Source: an uncultured bacterium (lineage in GTDB: Bacteria > Bacillota > Clostridia > Lachnospirales > Lachnospiraceae). Taken from it: DNA of 13,547 nt. The notes beneath the pieces are model-generated. The model did no database searches. It worked only from the letters and a program-made list of their open reading frames with translations, and was not told the origin of the DNA. This document shows, in pieces, positions 1 to 6,120 of the stretch; the first letter of the stretch is position 1; each line of letters begins with the position of its first letter. The stretch lies in contig CAMGRE010000043.1 in assembly GCA_946061355.1 (NCBI GenBank), forward strand, positions 1-13,547. The letters are read 5' to 3'. The translations under genes and the position numbers were made by a program.

Positions 1-46
1 ATGAAAGATATAATTTAAAATCATGTAAAATATAATAAATATTGAT

Positions 47-75
47 TTTACTTATGTCACACTTTCGTGTATACT
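47..75 (+). promoter_or_regulatory. Candidate sigma-A promoter upstream of purA
   Basis: TTTACT at 47-52 and TATACT at 70-75 are separated by 17 bp and match the -35 and -10 consensus at four and five of six positions. Transcription would start near 82, only about 15 nt before the terminator hairpin at 96-123. A weaker alternative pair, TTGCGC at 122-127 and CATACT at 146-151 (18-bp spacer), lies after that hairpin. Which one drives purA cannot be decided from sequence alone. Confidence 0.45.
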
Positions 76-95
76 ATATAAGTAAAAGAGAGACG

Positions 96-123
96 AAACG
101 GGACTTTTACGTCCCGTTTTTTT
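96..123 (+). terminator. Intrinsic terminator or attenuator in the purA leader
   Basis: A perfect 9-bp stem, AAACGGGAC at 96-104 against GTCCCGTTT at 111-119, closes a six-base loop and runs into a T tract ending at 123. On the plus strand this is a textbook Rho-independent terminator. It either ends a transcript entering from upstream of the window or, if the promoter at 47-75 is real, attenuates purA. No competing antiterminator stem is obvious. Confidence 0.75.
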
Positions 124-166
124 GCGCCGGAGAGTGGGATGAAAGCATACTGCACTTCGCGCGGCA

Positions 167-185
167 GGCAGGAACGGTTCCTGCC
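167..185 (+). repeat. Perfect inverted repeat just upstream of the purA ribosome binding site
   Basis: GGCAGGAA at 167-174 and TTCCTGCC at 178-185 form an 8-bp stem with a 3-base CGG loop. It ends about nine bases before the AAAAGGAG Shine-Dalgarno at 194-201. There is no T tract, so it is not a terminator. It could be an mRNA hairpin that tunes translation or stability of purA, or a DNA operator. Confidence 0.5.
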
Positions 186-210
186 CGATTGAAAAAAGGA
201 GAAAAGAGAC

Positions 211-1503
211 ATGGTAAAAGCAGTAGTGGGAGCCAACTGGGGCGACGAAGGCAAGGGAAAGATCACGGATATGCTGGCAAAGGAAGCGGATATCATCATC
301 CGTTTTCAGGGCGGGGCAAATGCGGGACACACCATCGTGAATGAATATGGTAAGTTCGCATTGCATACACTGCCGTCAGGCGTGTTTTACAATCATACGA
401 CAAGCATCATCGGAAACGGTGTGGCATTGAACATTCCGGTATTATTTAACGAGATCAAGTCGATCACGGACCGCAATGTTCCGATGCCGAAGATCTTAGT
501 ATCCGACAGGGCGCAGATGGTGATGCCGTATCATATCCTGTTCGATCAGTACGAGGAGGAGCGGCTTGCGGGCAAGTCCTTCGGATCGACAAAGTCTGGC
601 ATTGCTCCCTTCTACTCCGATAAATACGCAAAGATCGGGTTCCAGGTCAGTGAACTTTTTGACGAGGAGCTCTTAAAGGAAAAGGTAGTCAGGATCTGCG
701 AGACAAAGAACGTGCTCCTTGAGCATCTCTATCACAAGCCGCTGATCAATCCCGATGAACTGCTGGAAACTCTGCATGAATATAAACAGATGGTAGAGCC
801 GTATGTATGTGACGTGTCCGCTTATCTGGACAAAGCGATCAAAGAGGGCAAGAATATCCTCTTAGAAGGCCAGCTCGGTACCCTGAAGGATCCCGACCAC
901 GGCATTTATCCGATGGTGACCTCCTCCTCCACGCTGGCAGCGTACGGCGCGATCGGAGCGGGAATCCCTCCCTATGAGATCAAACAGATCATCACGGTCT
1001 GCAAGGCATATTCCTCTGCAGTCGGAGCGGGCGCTTTCGTGTCGGAGATCTTCGGTGACGAGGCAGATGAACTTAGACGCCGCGGCGGTGACGGCGGTGA
1101 GTTCGGTGCTACGACGGGACGCCCGAGGAGAATGGGATGGTTTGACTGTGTGGCTTCCAAGTATGGCTGCCGCCTGCAGGGCACGACCGATGTGGCGTTC
1201 ACGGTGCTCGATGTGCTGGGCTACCTCGATGAGATCCCGGTATGTGTCGGCTATGAGATTGACGGGGAAGTGACGACCGATTTCCCTGTCACGGCAAAAC
1301 TTGAGAAGGCAAAGCCCGTGCTTAAGACACTGCCCGGCTGGAAGACCGATATCCGCGGTATTAAGAAATATGAGGATCTGCCGGAGAACTGCAGGAAATA
1401 CGTTGAGTTTATCGAGGAGCAGATCGGATACCCGGTCACCATGGTCAGCAACGGCCCGGGACGCGAGGATATCATTTACAGAGAGAGCCCTTTGAAGAAG
1501 TAA
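211..1503 (+). CDS. purA: Adenylosuccinate synthetase, divergent clostridial type
   Basis: Catalyses GTP-dependent joining of IMP and aspartate to adenylosuccinate, the first committed step from IMP to AMP, in the cytosol. The 430-residue length is normal for the family. The P-loop-like WGDEGKGK lies at residues 10-17, with catalytic Asp12 and His40 (in QGGANAGHT) both present. GSTKSGIAP is at 125-133, DPDHGIYPMVTSS at 227-239 and GATTGRPRRMGWFD at 299-312. The start is supported by AAAAGGAG ending about nine bases before the ATG. Several usually conserved positions differ: the EGAQGT motif reads EGQLGT at 219-224, the position matching E. coli Arg143 appears to be Lys141, and the usual TKLD near the guanine site reads TVLD. 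Asp12 is kept, which argues against a phage-type PurZ. The gene is monocistronic, with a terminator just downstream. The assignment is secure; whether the changed residues alter kinetics is open. Confidence 0.97.
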   Translation: MVKAVVGANWGDEGKGKITDMLAKEADIIIRFQGGANAGHTIVNEYGKFALHTLPSGVFYNHTTSIIGNGVALNIPVLFNEIKSITDRNVPMPKILVSDRAQMVMPYHILFDQYEEERLAGKSFGSTKSGIAPFYSDKYAKIGFQVSELFDEELLKEKVVRICETKNVLLEHLYHKPLINPDELLETLHEYKQMVEPYVCDVSAYLDKAIKEGKNILLEGQLGTLKDPDHGIYPMVTSSSTLAAYGAIGAGIPPYEIKQIITVCKAYSSAVGAGAFVSEIFGDEADELRRRGGDGGEFGATTGRPRRMGWFDCVASKYGCRLQGTTDVAFTVLDVLGYLDEIPVCVGYEIDGEVTTDFPVTAKLEKAKPVLKTLPGWKTDIRGIKKYEDLPENCRKYVEFIEEQIGYPVTMVSNGPGREDIIYRESPLKK

Positions 1504-1514
1504 TAAAACAGCGA

Positions 1515-1546
1515 CTGCCTGCGGGAGATGGCAGGCAGATTATCTT
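1515..1546 (+). terminator. Probable purA terminator
   Basis: CTGCCTGC at 1515-1522 pairs perfectly with GCAGGCAG at 1531-1538 around an 8-base loop, 12 bases after the purA stop. The following tract (ATTATCTTTC) is only moderately T-rich, so this may be a weak terminator. It directly abuts the long inverted-repeat element that begins at about 1544. Confidence 0.6.
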
Positions 1547-1804
1547 TCACAATTTTTATAAAAGGCGGCAGACTGCAATTCGAGAAGTGTCTTAGTGTCT
1601 GGCGTTTTCGAGAAGAAGGATGAACAGGGCGGCGAGGACTGTCTGAGCAGCTGCCGCTTGATCCCGATGTCGGTTAAAGAATTGAAATGCCGGCAGATGC
1701 GAGTTCCGCAGACGCCCTGCTATCGAACATCCTTCTTCCGAAAACGCTCCAGACACTTGACACTTTGAGACGCAGTTCGCCGCCTTATTATAAAAATGTG
1801 AAAG
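1544..1804. repeat. 261-bp long imperfect palindrome (MITE-like element or structured RNA)
   Basis: The left arm (1544-1621) and right arm (1729-1804) are near-complementary over their whole length. By hand alignment about 66 of roughly 78 positions pair, with small indels. The outer ends read CTTTCACA and TGTGAAAG, followed inward by TTTTTATA/TATAAAAA and AAGGCGGC/GCCGCCTT. The innermost arms read GAAGAAGGAT and ATCCTTCTTC. Pairing continues into the centre, with CAGGGCG (1625-1631) against CGCCCTG (1713-1719), CTGCCG (1651-1656) against CGGCAG (1691-1696), and a CCGA/TCGG apex near 1664-1673. It fills the gap between purA and the LysR gene and holds no credible reading frame. It could be a palindromic miniature mobile element, a long-hairpin RNA, or both. 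I see no clear target-site duplication and no second copy in this window. Confidence 0.75.
1765..1794 (+). promoter_or_regulatory. Promoter-like sequence in the right arm of the palindrome, facing lysR
   Basis: TTGAGA at 1765-1770 and TATAAA at 1789-1794 are 18 bp apart and each match consensus at five of six positions. The predicted start near 1801 would give a leader of about 55 nt before the LysR gene. No better candidate lies between the element and the gene, so the palindrome's end may supply the lysR promoter (inference). Confidence 0.4.
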
Positions 1805-1855
1805 AAAACGATCATTCAAAATCCTGCAGGCAGTCGCTGTTTGTGAGGTATGAGT

Positions 1856-2749
1856 ATGAATAATCTGGAGTATTATAAGGTATTCTATCACGTGGCGAAA
1901 TACGGCGGCCTGACCGCTGCCGCCGAGGCGCTGTCCATCTCGCAGCCTGCGGTGAGCCAGAGCATGAAGCAGCTGGAGGAAACCCAGGGGACGAAACTTT
2001 TTGCCAGGACGGCAAGAGGTATCCGACTCACGCAGGAGGGAGAGCTGCTCTACTCGTATGTGGCGAAGGGCTATGAGCAGATTGAGCAGGGCGAGAAACT
2101 GCTGCAGCAGATGCTCCACTTAGAGCTTGGCGAGATCCGTATCGGCGCAAGCGATATGACACTGAAATATTACCTGCTCCCTTTTCTGGAGCAGTTTCAT
2201 GAGAAATATCCGAAGATCAAGGTCACTGTCACAAACGCGCCGACTCCGGAAACGCTTTCTTTCCTGGAACAGGGCAAGATCGACTTCGGTGTGGTGAGTA
2301 CCCCGATTGAGCAGGCACCGGATATGGAAGTCCGCGTGGTGAAGGAGATTGAAGATACGTTTGTGGCGGGCAGACGCTTTATCCAGTACAAGAATAGGAT
2401 GCTCGATCTGCAGGAGCTTGAGAAGCTGCCTCTCATCACGCTTGAAAAGAATACCAGCACCAGGCGGTACATGGACGATTTCCTCAGGGAAAACGGCGTG
2501 GTTCTGCACCCGGAGTTTGAACTTGCCACCAGCGATATGATCGTCCAGTTTGCGCTGCGCAGTCTGGGCGTGGGCAGTGTCATGCGGGAATTTGCCAGAG
2601 AACATCTGGAGTCCGGCAAGCTTTTTGAGCTCAGATTTAACAAACGCATTCCAAGGCGGCAGTTCTGCGTGGTGACGAGACCGAAAAATATTGTGTCCGC
2701 AGCAGCGAGAAATCTGCTTGACATGCTGCACGATAACGAGGAAAATTGA
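1856..2749 (+). CDS. LysR-family transcriptional regulator
   Basis: A 297-residue DNA-binding regulator of normal LysR length. The N-terminal winged helix-turn-helix spans about residues 4-62; the core LTAAAEALSISQPAVSQSMK sits at 19-38, followed by LFARTARGIRLTQEG, a classic LysR signature. The rest, from about residue 89, is the periplasmic-binding-protein-like effector domain beginning GEIRIGASD. GAGG at 1845-1848 is seven bases from the ATG at 1856 but only one base from the in-frame ATG at 1850, so the later start is preferred. The effector and targets cannot be read from the sequence. LysR regulators often control a neighbour, but here the next gene is codirectional and 74 nt away, which does not single it out. 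The probable promoter lies in the upstream palindromic element. Confidence 0.93.
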   Translation: MNNLEYYKVFYHVAKYGGLTAAAEALSISQPAVSQSMKQLEETQGTKLFARTARGIRLTQEGELLYSYVAKGYEQIEQGEKLLQQMLHLELGEIRIGASDMTLKYYLLPFLEQFHEKYPKIKVTVTNAPTPETLSFLEQGKIDFGVVSTPIEQAPDMEVRVVKEIEDTFVAGRRFIQYKNRMLDLQELEKLPLITLEKNTSTRRYMDDFLRENGVVLHPEFELATSDMIVQFALRSLGVGSVMREFAREHLESGKLFELRFNKRIPRRQFCVVTRPKNIVSAAARNLLDMLHDNEEN

Positions 2750-2823
2750 GATAGGATTAAGGTGAAATCAAGACTTGGAAAGAATCAGCCCGGATAAACG
2801 GGTTGGGTGGAAAGGATGAAATA

Positions 2824-3423
2824 ATGATTAAAAATGTCGTTTTTGATATCGGAAATGTTCTGACGGATTATGCGTGGTATGCGCATATCCATAAATTCGG
2901 TTTCTCAGAGGAGATCTGTGAGAGAGTTGCCAATGCCACGGTAAAGAGCCCCAGGTGGGGAGAGTATGACAGAGGTGTGCTGTCCGATGAGGAGATCGTC
3001 GACAGTTTCGTGGAGAATGATCCCGAAATTGAGAAAGAGATCCGCCTGATGAATCAGGATCTGTCCACGCTTGTGGCCAAAGTCGACTATGCGATCCCGT
3101 GGATACAGGAATTGAAAGCAAAGGGCTTTCGTGTCTACTATCTGTCCAATTTTTCTGGGAAGGCGGAGAAGGAATGTGCGGAGGCGCTCGATTTTATCCC
3201 GTATACGGACGGCGGGATTTTGTCCCATACGGTGAAACTGATCAAGCCGGATCCGGCGATCTATCAGTGCCTCACAGACCGGTACGGTCTGAAACCGGAA
3301 GAATGTGTGTTCATCGATGACCTTGCGGAAAATGTGGAGGCGGCAAAGCGCTGCGGCTGGCAAGGGATCGTATTTACCGGTAAGGAGAACGCAGATAAAG
3401 CGCTCGAAGCGTTAACGGTCTGA
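2824..3423 (+). CDS. HAD-superfamily phosphatase, subfamily IA, YihX-like
   Basis: A 199-residue cytosolic phosphohydrolase of the haloacid dehalogenase superfamily. Motif I is VVFDIGNVL with nucleophile Asp8, motif II is the Ser of YYLSNFS, motif III is the Lys of LIKPDPAIY, and motif IV is VFIDDLAENVEAA with the Mg-binding acidic pair. The second Asp of the usual DxD motif is Gly10. This is also how I recall the E. coli glucose-1-phosphatase YihX (FDLGNV), so it does not mean a dead enzyme. The substrate is probably a sugar phosphate or other small phosphoester, but this is not resolved. The ATG at 2824 is preferred because GGAAAGGA at 2809-2816 is seven bases upstream; an in-frame TTG at 2803 has no such support. 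It may share a transcript with the LysR gene. Confidence 0.9.
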   Translation: MIKNVVFDIGNVLTDYAWYAHIHKFGFSEEICERVANATVKSPRWGEYDRGVLSDEEIVDSFVENDPEIEKEIRLMNQDLSTLVAKVDYAIPWIQELKAKGFRVYYLSNFSGKAEKECAEALDFIPYTDGGILSHTVKLIKPDPAIYQCLTDRYGLKPEECVFIDDLAENVEAAKRCGWQGIVFTGKENADKALEALTV

Positions 3424-3434
3424 GAAAACGATTC

Positions 3435-3466
3435 TGACTCCAAATGATCAATCGCTTGAGGAGTCA
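3435..3466. repeat. Inverted repeat between convergent genes
   Basis: TGACTCC at 3435-3441 and GGAGTCA at 3460-3466 form a perfect 7-bp inverted repeat around an 18-base spacer, at the meeting point of the HAD gene and the small minus-strand membrane gene. It overlaps the last codons of the latter. There is no strong T tract on either side, so a termination role is only possible. Confidence 0.3.
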
Positions 3467-3672
3467 TCCTTTCGCTCCGTGAATTTCTGATACAGCCAGA
3501 CATAGATCCAGATCAGGATCGGGACACCGATGGTGGCAATCAGACATGCCTGGAAGAGTCTGTCCCATCCCGGGATGTGCAGGAAGGCTGTGATCAGCGT
3601 AGCGAGATATAATAATACTAAGAGAATGATGCCGATCCAGGCGACAATTCTTTTTCCGGTCATTTTTTTCAT
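3448..3672 (-). CDS. Small two-helix membrane protein, function unknown
   Basis: A 74-residue protein I do not recognise. It has a short basic N-terminus (MKKMTGKR), a hydrophobic helix at about residues 9-33, a short loop around PGWDR, and a second helix at about 39-62. The tail is charged (QKFTERKDDSSSD) and probably cytoplasmic if the positive-inside rule holds. The ATG at 3672 is chosen because GAAAGGAT precedes it by about eight bases on the minus strand and the membrane segments start at once; upstream in-frame extension into 3921 runs back through the promoter region and the divergent gene. It is transcribed divergently from the rubredoxin fusion gene and converges with the HAD gene. 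A minus-strand TATAAT lies at 3715-3710. No enzymatic motif is visible. Confidence 0.8.
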   Translation of the reverse strand: MKKMTGKRIVAWIGIILLVLLYLATLITAFLHIPGWDRLFQACLIATIGVPILIWIYVWLYQKFTERKDDSSSD

Positions 3673-3709
3673 AATCAGATATCCTTTCGTTCTGTCATCT
3701 AATAAGGAT

Positions 3710-3738
3710 ATTATATAGAAAAGGAACAGAGAAGAAAA
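3710..3738 (-). promoter_or_regulatory. Candidate promoter for the small membrane protein gene
   Basis: On the minus strand a perfect TATAAT occupies 3715-3710. The -35 position 17 bp upstream (3738-3733) reads TTTTCT, a poor match. The region between the two divergent genes (3673-3762) is very AT-rich and probably holds start signals for both, but no good plus-strand pair could be fixed. Confidence 0.35.
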
Positions 3739-3762
3739 GATAAAATTAAAGGAGGATGTATC

Positions 3763-4368
3763 ATGGACAACAAAGCAATGTTTAAAATCGGGTATGGTCT
3801 GTATGTGTTGACCGCATCGGACAATGGAAAAGACAATGGCTGTATCATCAATACGGCAATGCAGGTTACCAGCACGCCGAACCGCATTTCCATTACAGTT
3901 AACAAGCAGAACTATACACATGACATTATTGCCGGAACGGGAGAATTCAATGTGTCAGTGTTGTCGCAGGAAGCAAATTTTGAGATGTTCAAGCGGTTTG
4001 GGTTCCAGAGCGGCAGAGATGTGGACAAATTTGCAAATTATGGATTCTGCAAGAAGGCGCCGAACGGGATCTACTATATCAGCAATCAGACAAACGCATA
4101 CATTTCGGGAAAAGTGGAGCAGAGCATCGATCTGGGAACGCACACGATGTTCATTGCGGCGGTGACGGATGCACAGGTGCTCAGTGATGCGCCTACCGTA
4201 ACGTATGATTTTTATCAGAAGGAGATCAAGCCGAAGCCGGCAGCGCAGGAGAAGAAAGGCGGATACCGCTGCAAGATCTGCGGATATGTCTATGAAGGCG
4301 ATGTGCTTCCGGAGGATTTCGTATGTCCGATCTGCAAGCACGGCGCGGCTGATTTTGAAAAGATATAA
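3763..4368 (+). CDS. hrb: High-molecular-weight rubredoxin: flavin reductase-like domain fused to rubredoxin
   Basis: A 201-residue redox protein. Residues 1 to about 150 are an FMN-binding flavin-reductase-like domain (start MFKIGYGLYVLTA, then NTAMQVTSTPNRISITVNK and NFEMFKRFGFQSGRDVDKF). A Lys/Pro/Ala-rich linker at about 152-166 leads to a C-terminal rubredoxin domain with iron ligands Cys170, Cys173, Cys188 and Cys191 in CKICGYVY and CPICKHG. The architecture matches Moorella Hrb, which passes electrons from NAD(P)H-linked reductases to the flavodiiron protein FprA in oxygen or NO defence (family knowledge). The rubredoxin part is short: about 14 residues separate the two CxxC pairs, as in rubrerythrin tails, not the longer classical rubredoxin loop. 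AAAGGAGG seven bases before the ATG is a very strong ribosome binding site. No FprA partner gene lies in the window. Confidence 0.92.
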   Translation: MDNKAMFKIGYGLYVLTASDNGKDNGCIINTAMQVTSTPNRISITVNKQNYTHDIIAGTGEFNVSVLSQEANFEMFKRFGFQSGRDVDKFANYGFCKKAPNGIYYISNQTNAYISGKVEQSIDLGTHTMFIAAVTDAQVLSDAPTVTYDFYQKEIKPKPAAQEKKGGYRCKICGYVYEGDVLPEDFVCPICKHGAADFEKI

Positions 4369-4401
4369 TGGCGCGTGTTTGCGAGTCTGGGGAAAGACAG
4401 G

Positions 4402-5178
4402 ATGAAGATTGACAGAGAACGCGTAAAAAAAGCATTTGCGGAATATACAAGACAATATGACAGTGATGACGAGAAGATTAAGTTAAAGATCGTCCACACC
4501 TATAAGGTGGCAGGTCTTTGCGAGCGCATCGCGGTGAGTCTGGGACTGTCCGGTGAGGACACCGATCTTGCCTGGCTGATCGGCATGCTGCATGACGTCG
4601 GCAGGTTTGAGCAGGTGCGCAGGTACAACACTTTTGAGGATGCAAAGAGTGTCGATCATGCCCGGATGGGGATCCACGTGCTCTGGGAGGAAAAGAGGAT
4701 CCGCGATTATATCAGTGATTCTGCGGAGGATGAACTGATCCGTCTGGCGATCGCGCAGCACAATGTGTATCGCATTCCGGAGGATCTGACGGCGAGAGAG
4801 GCGATGTTTTGCAATATCATCCGCGATGCGGACAAGGTAGATATCTTCCGCGTCAACACGGAGGTGGCACTCGAGGATATCTACAATGTGTCGACAGAGG
4901 AGTTGTACAGCGCGGTGGTCACCGACCGTGTTATGGAGGATTTCCATCAGCATCATGCAGTGCTCAGAGCGCATAAGGCAAGTCCGGTCGATCATGTGGT
5001 CGGCCACATTTCGCTGGTGTTTGAATTGGTTTATCCCATCAGTCTCCGGGTCGCGCTGGAGCAGGGCTATGTGGACAGACTGATGCATTTTGATTCACGC
5101 AGTCCGGTGACAAGGCAACAGTTTCAGGAGATCAGACAGGAGATGGAACGATACCTGAAAGAGGAGAAGTCATGTTAG
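4402..5178 (+). CDS. HD-domain metal-dependent phosphohydrolase
   Basis: A 258-residue cytosolic protein of the HD superfamily. The metal-site pattern is visible: His32 (IVHTYKVA), His64-Asp65 (GMLHDVGRFEQ), then His86, His120 (AIAQHN) and Asp144 (RDADKVDIFR). Such proteins hydrolyse nucleotides, cyclic dinucleotides or other phosphoesters; the substrate is not evident, and there is no PAS, GGDEF, response-regulator or HD-GYP signature. The ATG at 4402 is preferred, giving 33 nt after the rubredoxin gene, with GGGG at 4389-4392 as a modest ribosome binding site; an in-frame GTG at 4375 is possible. The stop overlaps the next gene's start by seven bases, so the two are almost certainly cotranscribed and translationally coupled. 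Confidence 0.9.
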   Translation: MKIDRERVKKAFAEYTRQYDSDDEKIKLKIVHTYKVAGLCERIAVSLGLSGEDTDLAWLIGMLHDVGRFEQVRRYNTFEDAKSVDHARMGIHVLWEEKRIRDYISDSAEDELIRLAIAQHNVYRIPEDLTAREAMFCNIIRDADKVDIFRVNTEVALEDIYNVSTEELYSAVVTDRVMEDFHQHHAVLRAHKASPVDHVVGHISLVFELVYPISLRVALEQGYVDRLMHFDSRSPVTRQQFQEIRQEMERYLKEEKSC

Positions 5179-6119
5179 AGAAAGTCATTTCACTGGAGCT
5201 TCCGGTGGGAGAGAAATTAGTGATAGAGAGAAACCGGCTGCAGCCGCAGACGCTCACCGGCACGGAGGGGCGGATCAGCGTTGTCACCGGTATCCACGGG
5301 GATGAGCTCGAGGGGCAGTACGTCTGCTATGAACTGATCCGCAGGCTGAACGAACAACCGGAGCACTTGAAGGGAATCGTTGATATTTACCCGGCATTGA
5401 ATCCGCTCGCGATCGATATCCTGAACCGGGCAATCCCCAAGATGGATATGGATATGAACCGCATTTTCCCGGGAGATGCAAACGGCAATCTGATGGAACG
5501 TGTGGCAGCTGCAGTCGTTGACAGCATCATCGGATCGGATGTCTGCGTGGATGTCCATGCGAGCGACACCTTTGTGCGGGAGATCCCGCAAGTGCGTGTC
5601 AGCGAGGATTTTGCACAGAAGCTGCTTCCGTTTGCGAAGCTTCTGAATATGGATATGGTCTGGATGAACGCGACGGCGACGGTACATGAGGCGACACTGG
5701 CGCATTCCCTGAATGTGCTCGGTGTGCCGACGCTGGTGGTGGAGATGGGACTCGGCAACCGGATCAACAGCACTTACGGCGATCAGCTTGTGGACGGCAT
5801 TTTTTATCTGATGAAGGAGATGGGATTGTGGGACGGTGAAGTGAAAGCGATCCATTATCCGGTCATCTCCACGGACGGTGAGGTGGAATTCATCCGTGCG
5901 GAGGAAGCGGGCGTGTTCCTTCCCAATATTGCCCACAACCATTATGTACAGGCCGGAGGGCTGATCGGCAGGATCGTTGAGCCCAGGACGGGAACGGTCA
6001 GACAGGAGATCCACGCAGGGCGGGACGGCCTGATCTTTACCCTGAGGGAATATCCGATGGTCTACAAGGGAGCGCTGCTTGCGCGTATCCTCACAGAGAT
6101 TAAGAAGGGAGAGCGGTGA
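5172..6119 (+). CDS. Aspartoacylase/succinylglutamate desuccinylase-family zinc hydrolase (intact site)
   Basis: A 315-residue member of the M14-like AstE/AspA family, which hydrolyses N-acyl amino acids or related amides with one zinc ion. The zinc-binding GIHGDE gives His42 and Glu45, and the third ligand is His129 in VDVHAS. The substrate-binding NRIFPG is at residues 96-101, and the general-base Glu191 is in VVEMG. A beta-rich C-terminal region from about residue 230 (including GRIVEPRTGTV) resembles the biotinyl/lipoyl-like tail common in this family. The ATG lies inside the end of the HD gene (overlap 5172-5178), preceded by GAGGAG. Its stop is one base before the start of a homologous gene that lacks these residues. 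The substrate is unknown; a deacylase or deacetylase role is the family-based inference. Confidence 0.9.
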   Translation: MLEKVISLELPVGEKLVIERNRLQPQTLTGTEGRISVVTGIHGDELEGQYVCYELIRRLNEQPEHLKGIVDIYPALNPLAIDILNRAIPKMDMDMNRIFPGDANGNLMERVAAAVVDSIIGSDVCVDVHASDTFVREIPQVRVSEDFAQKLLPFAKLLNMDMVWMNATATVHEATLAHSLNVLGVPTLVVEMGLGNRINSTYGDQLVDGIFYLMKEMGLWDGEVKAIHYPVISTDGEVEFIRAEEAGVFLPNIAHNHYVQAGGLIGRIVEPRTGTVRQEIHAGRDGLIFTLREYPMVYKGALLARILTEIKKGER

Positions 6120-6120
6120 T

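Noticed and set aside
1..46. Possible end of an upstream gene
   Set aside because: AT-rich with stops in all frames and no recognisable protein tail.
211..1503. PurZ (phage-type 2-aminoadenine pathway enzyme) as identity of the PurA gene
   Set aside because: The catalytic Asp in WGDEGKGK is retained, whereas PurZ is known for its loss, and there are no phage genes around.
1592..2119. 175-codon minus-strand frame across the palindrome and lysR start
   Set aside because: Crosses the long inverted repeat and the helix-turn-helix coding region; no domain resemblance.
2803..2823. Upstream TTG start for the HAD phosphatase
   Set aside because: The ATG at 2824 has a well-placed GGAAAGGA, and the family N-terminus begins there.
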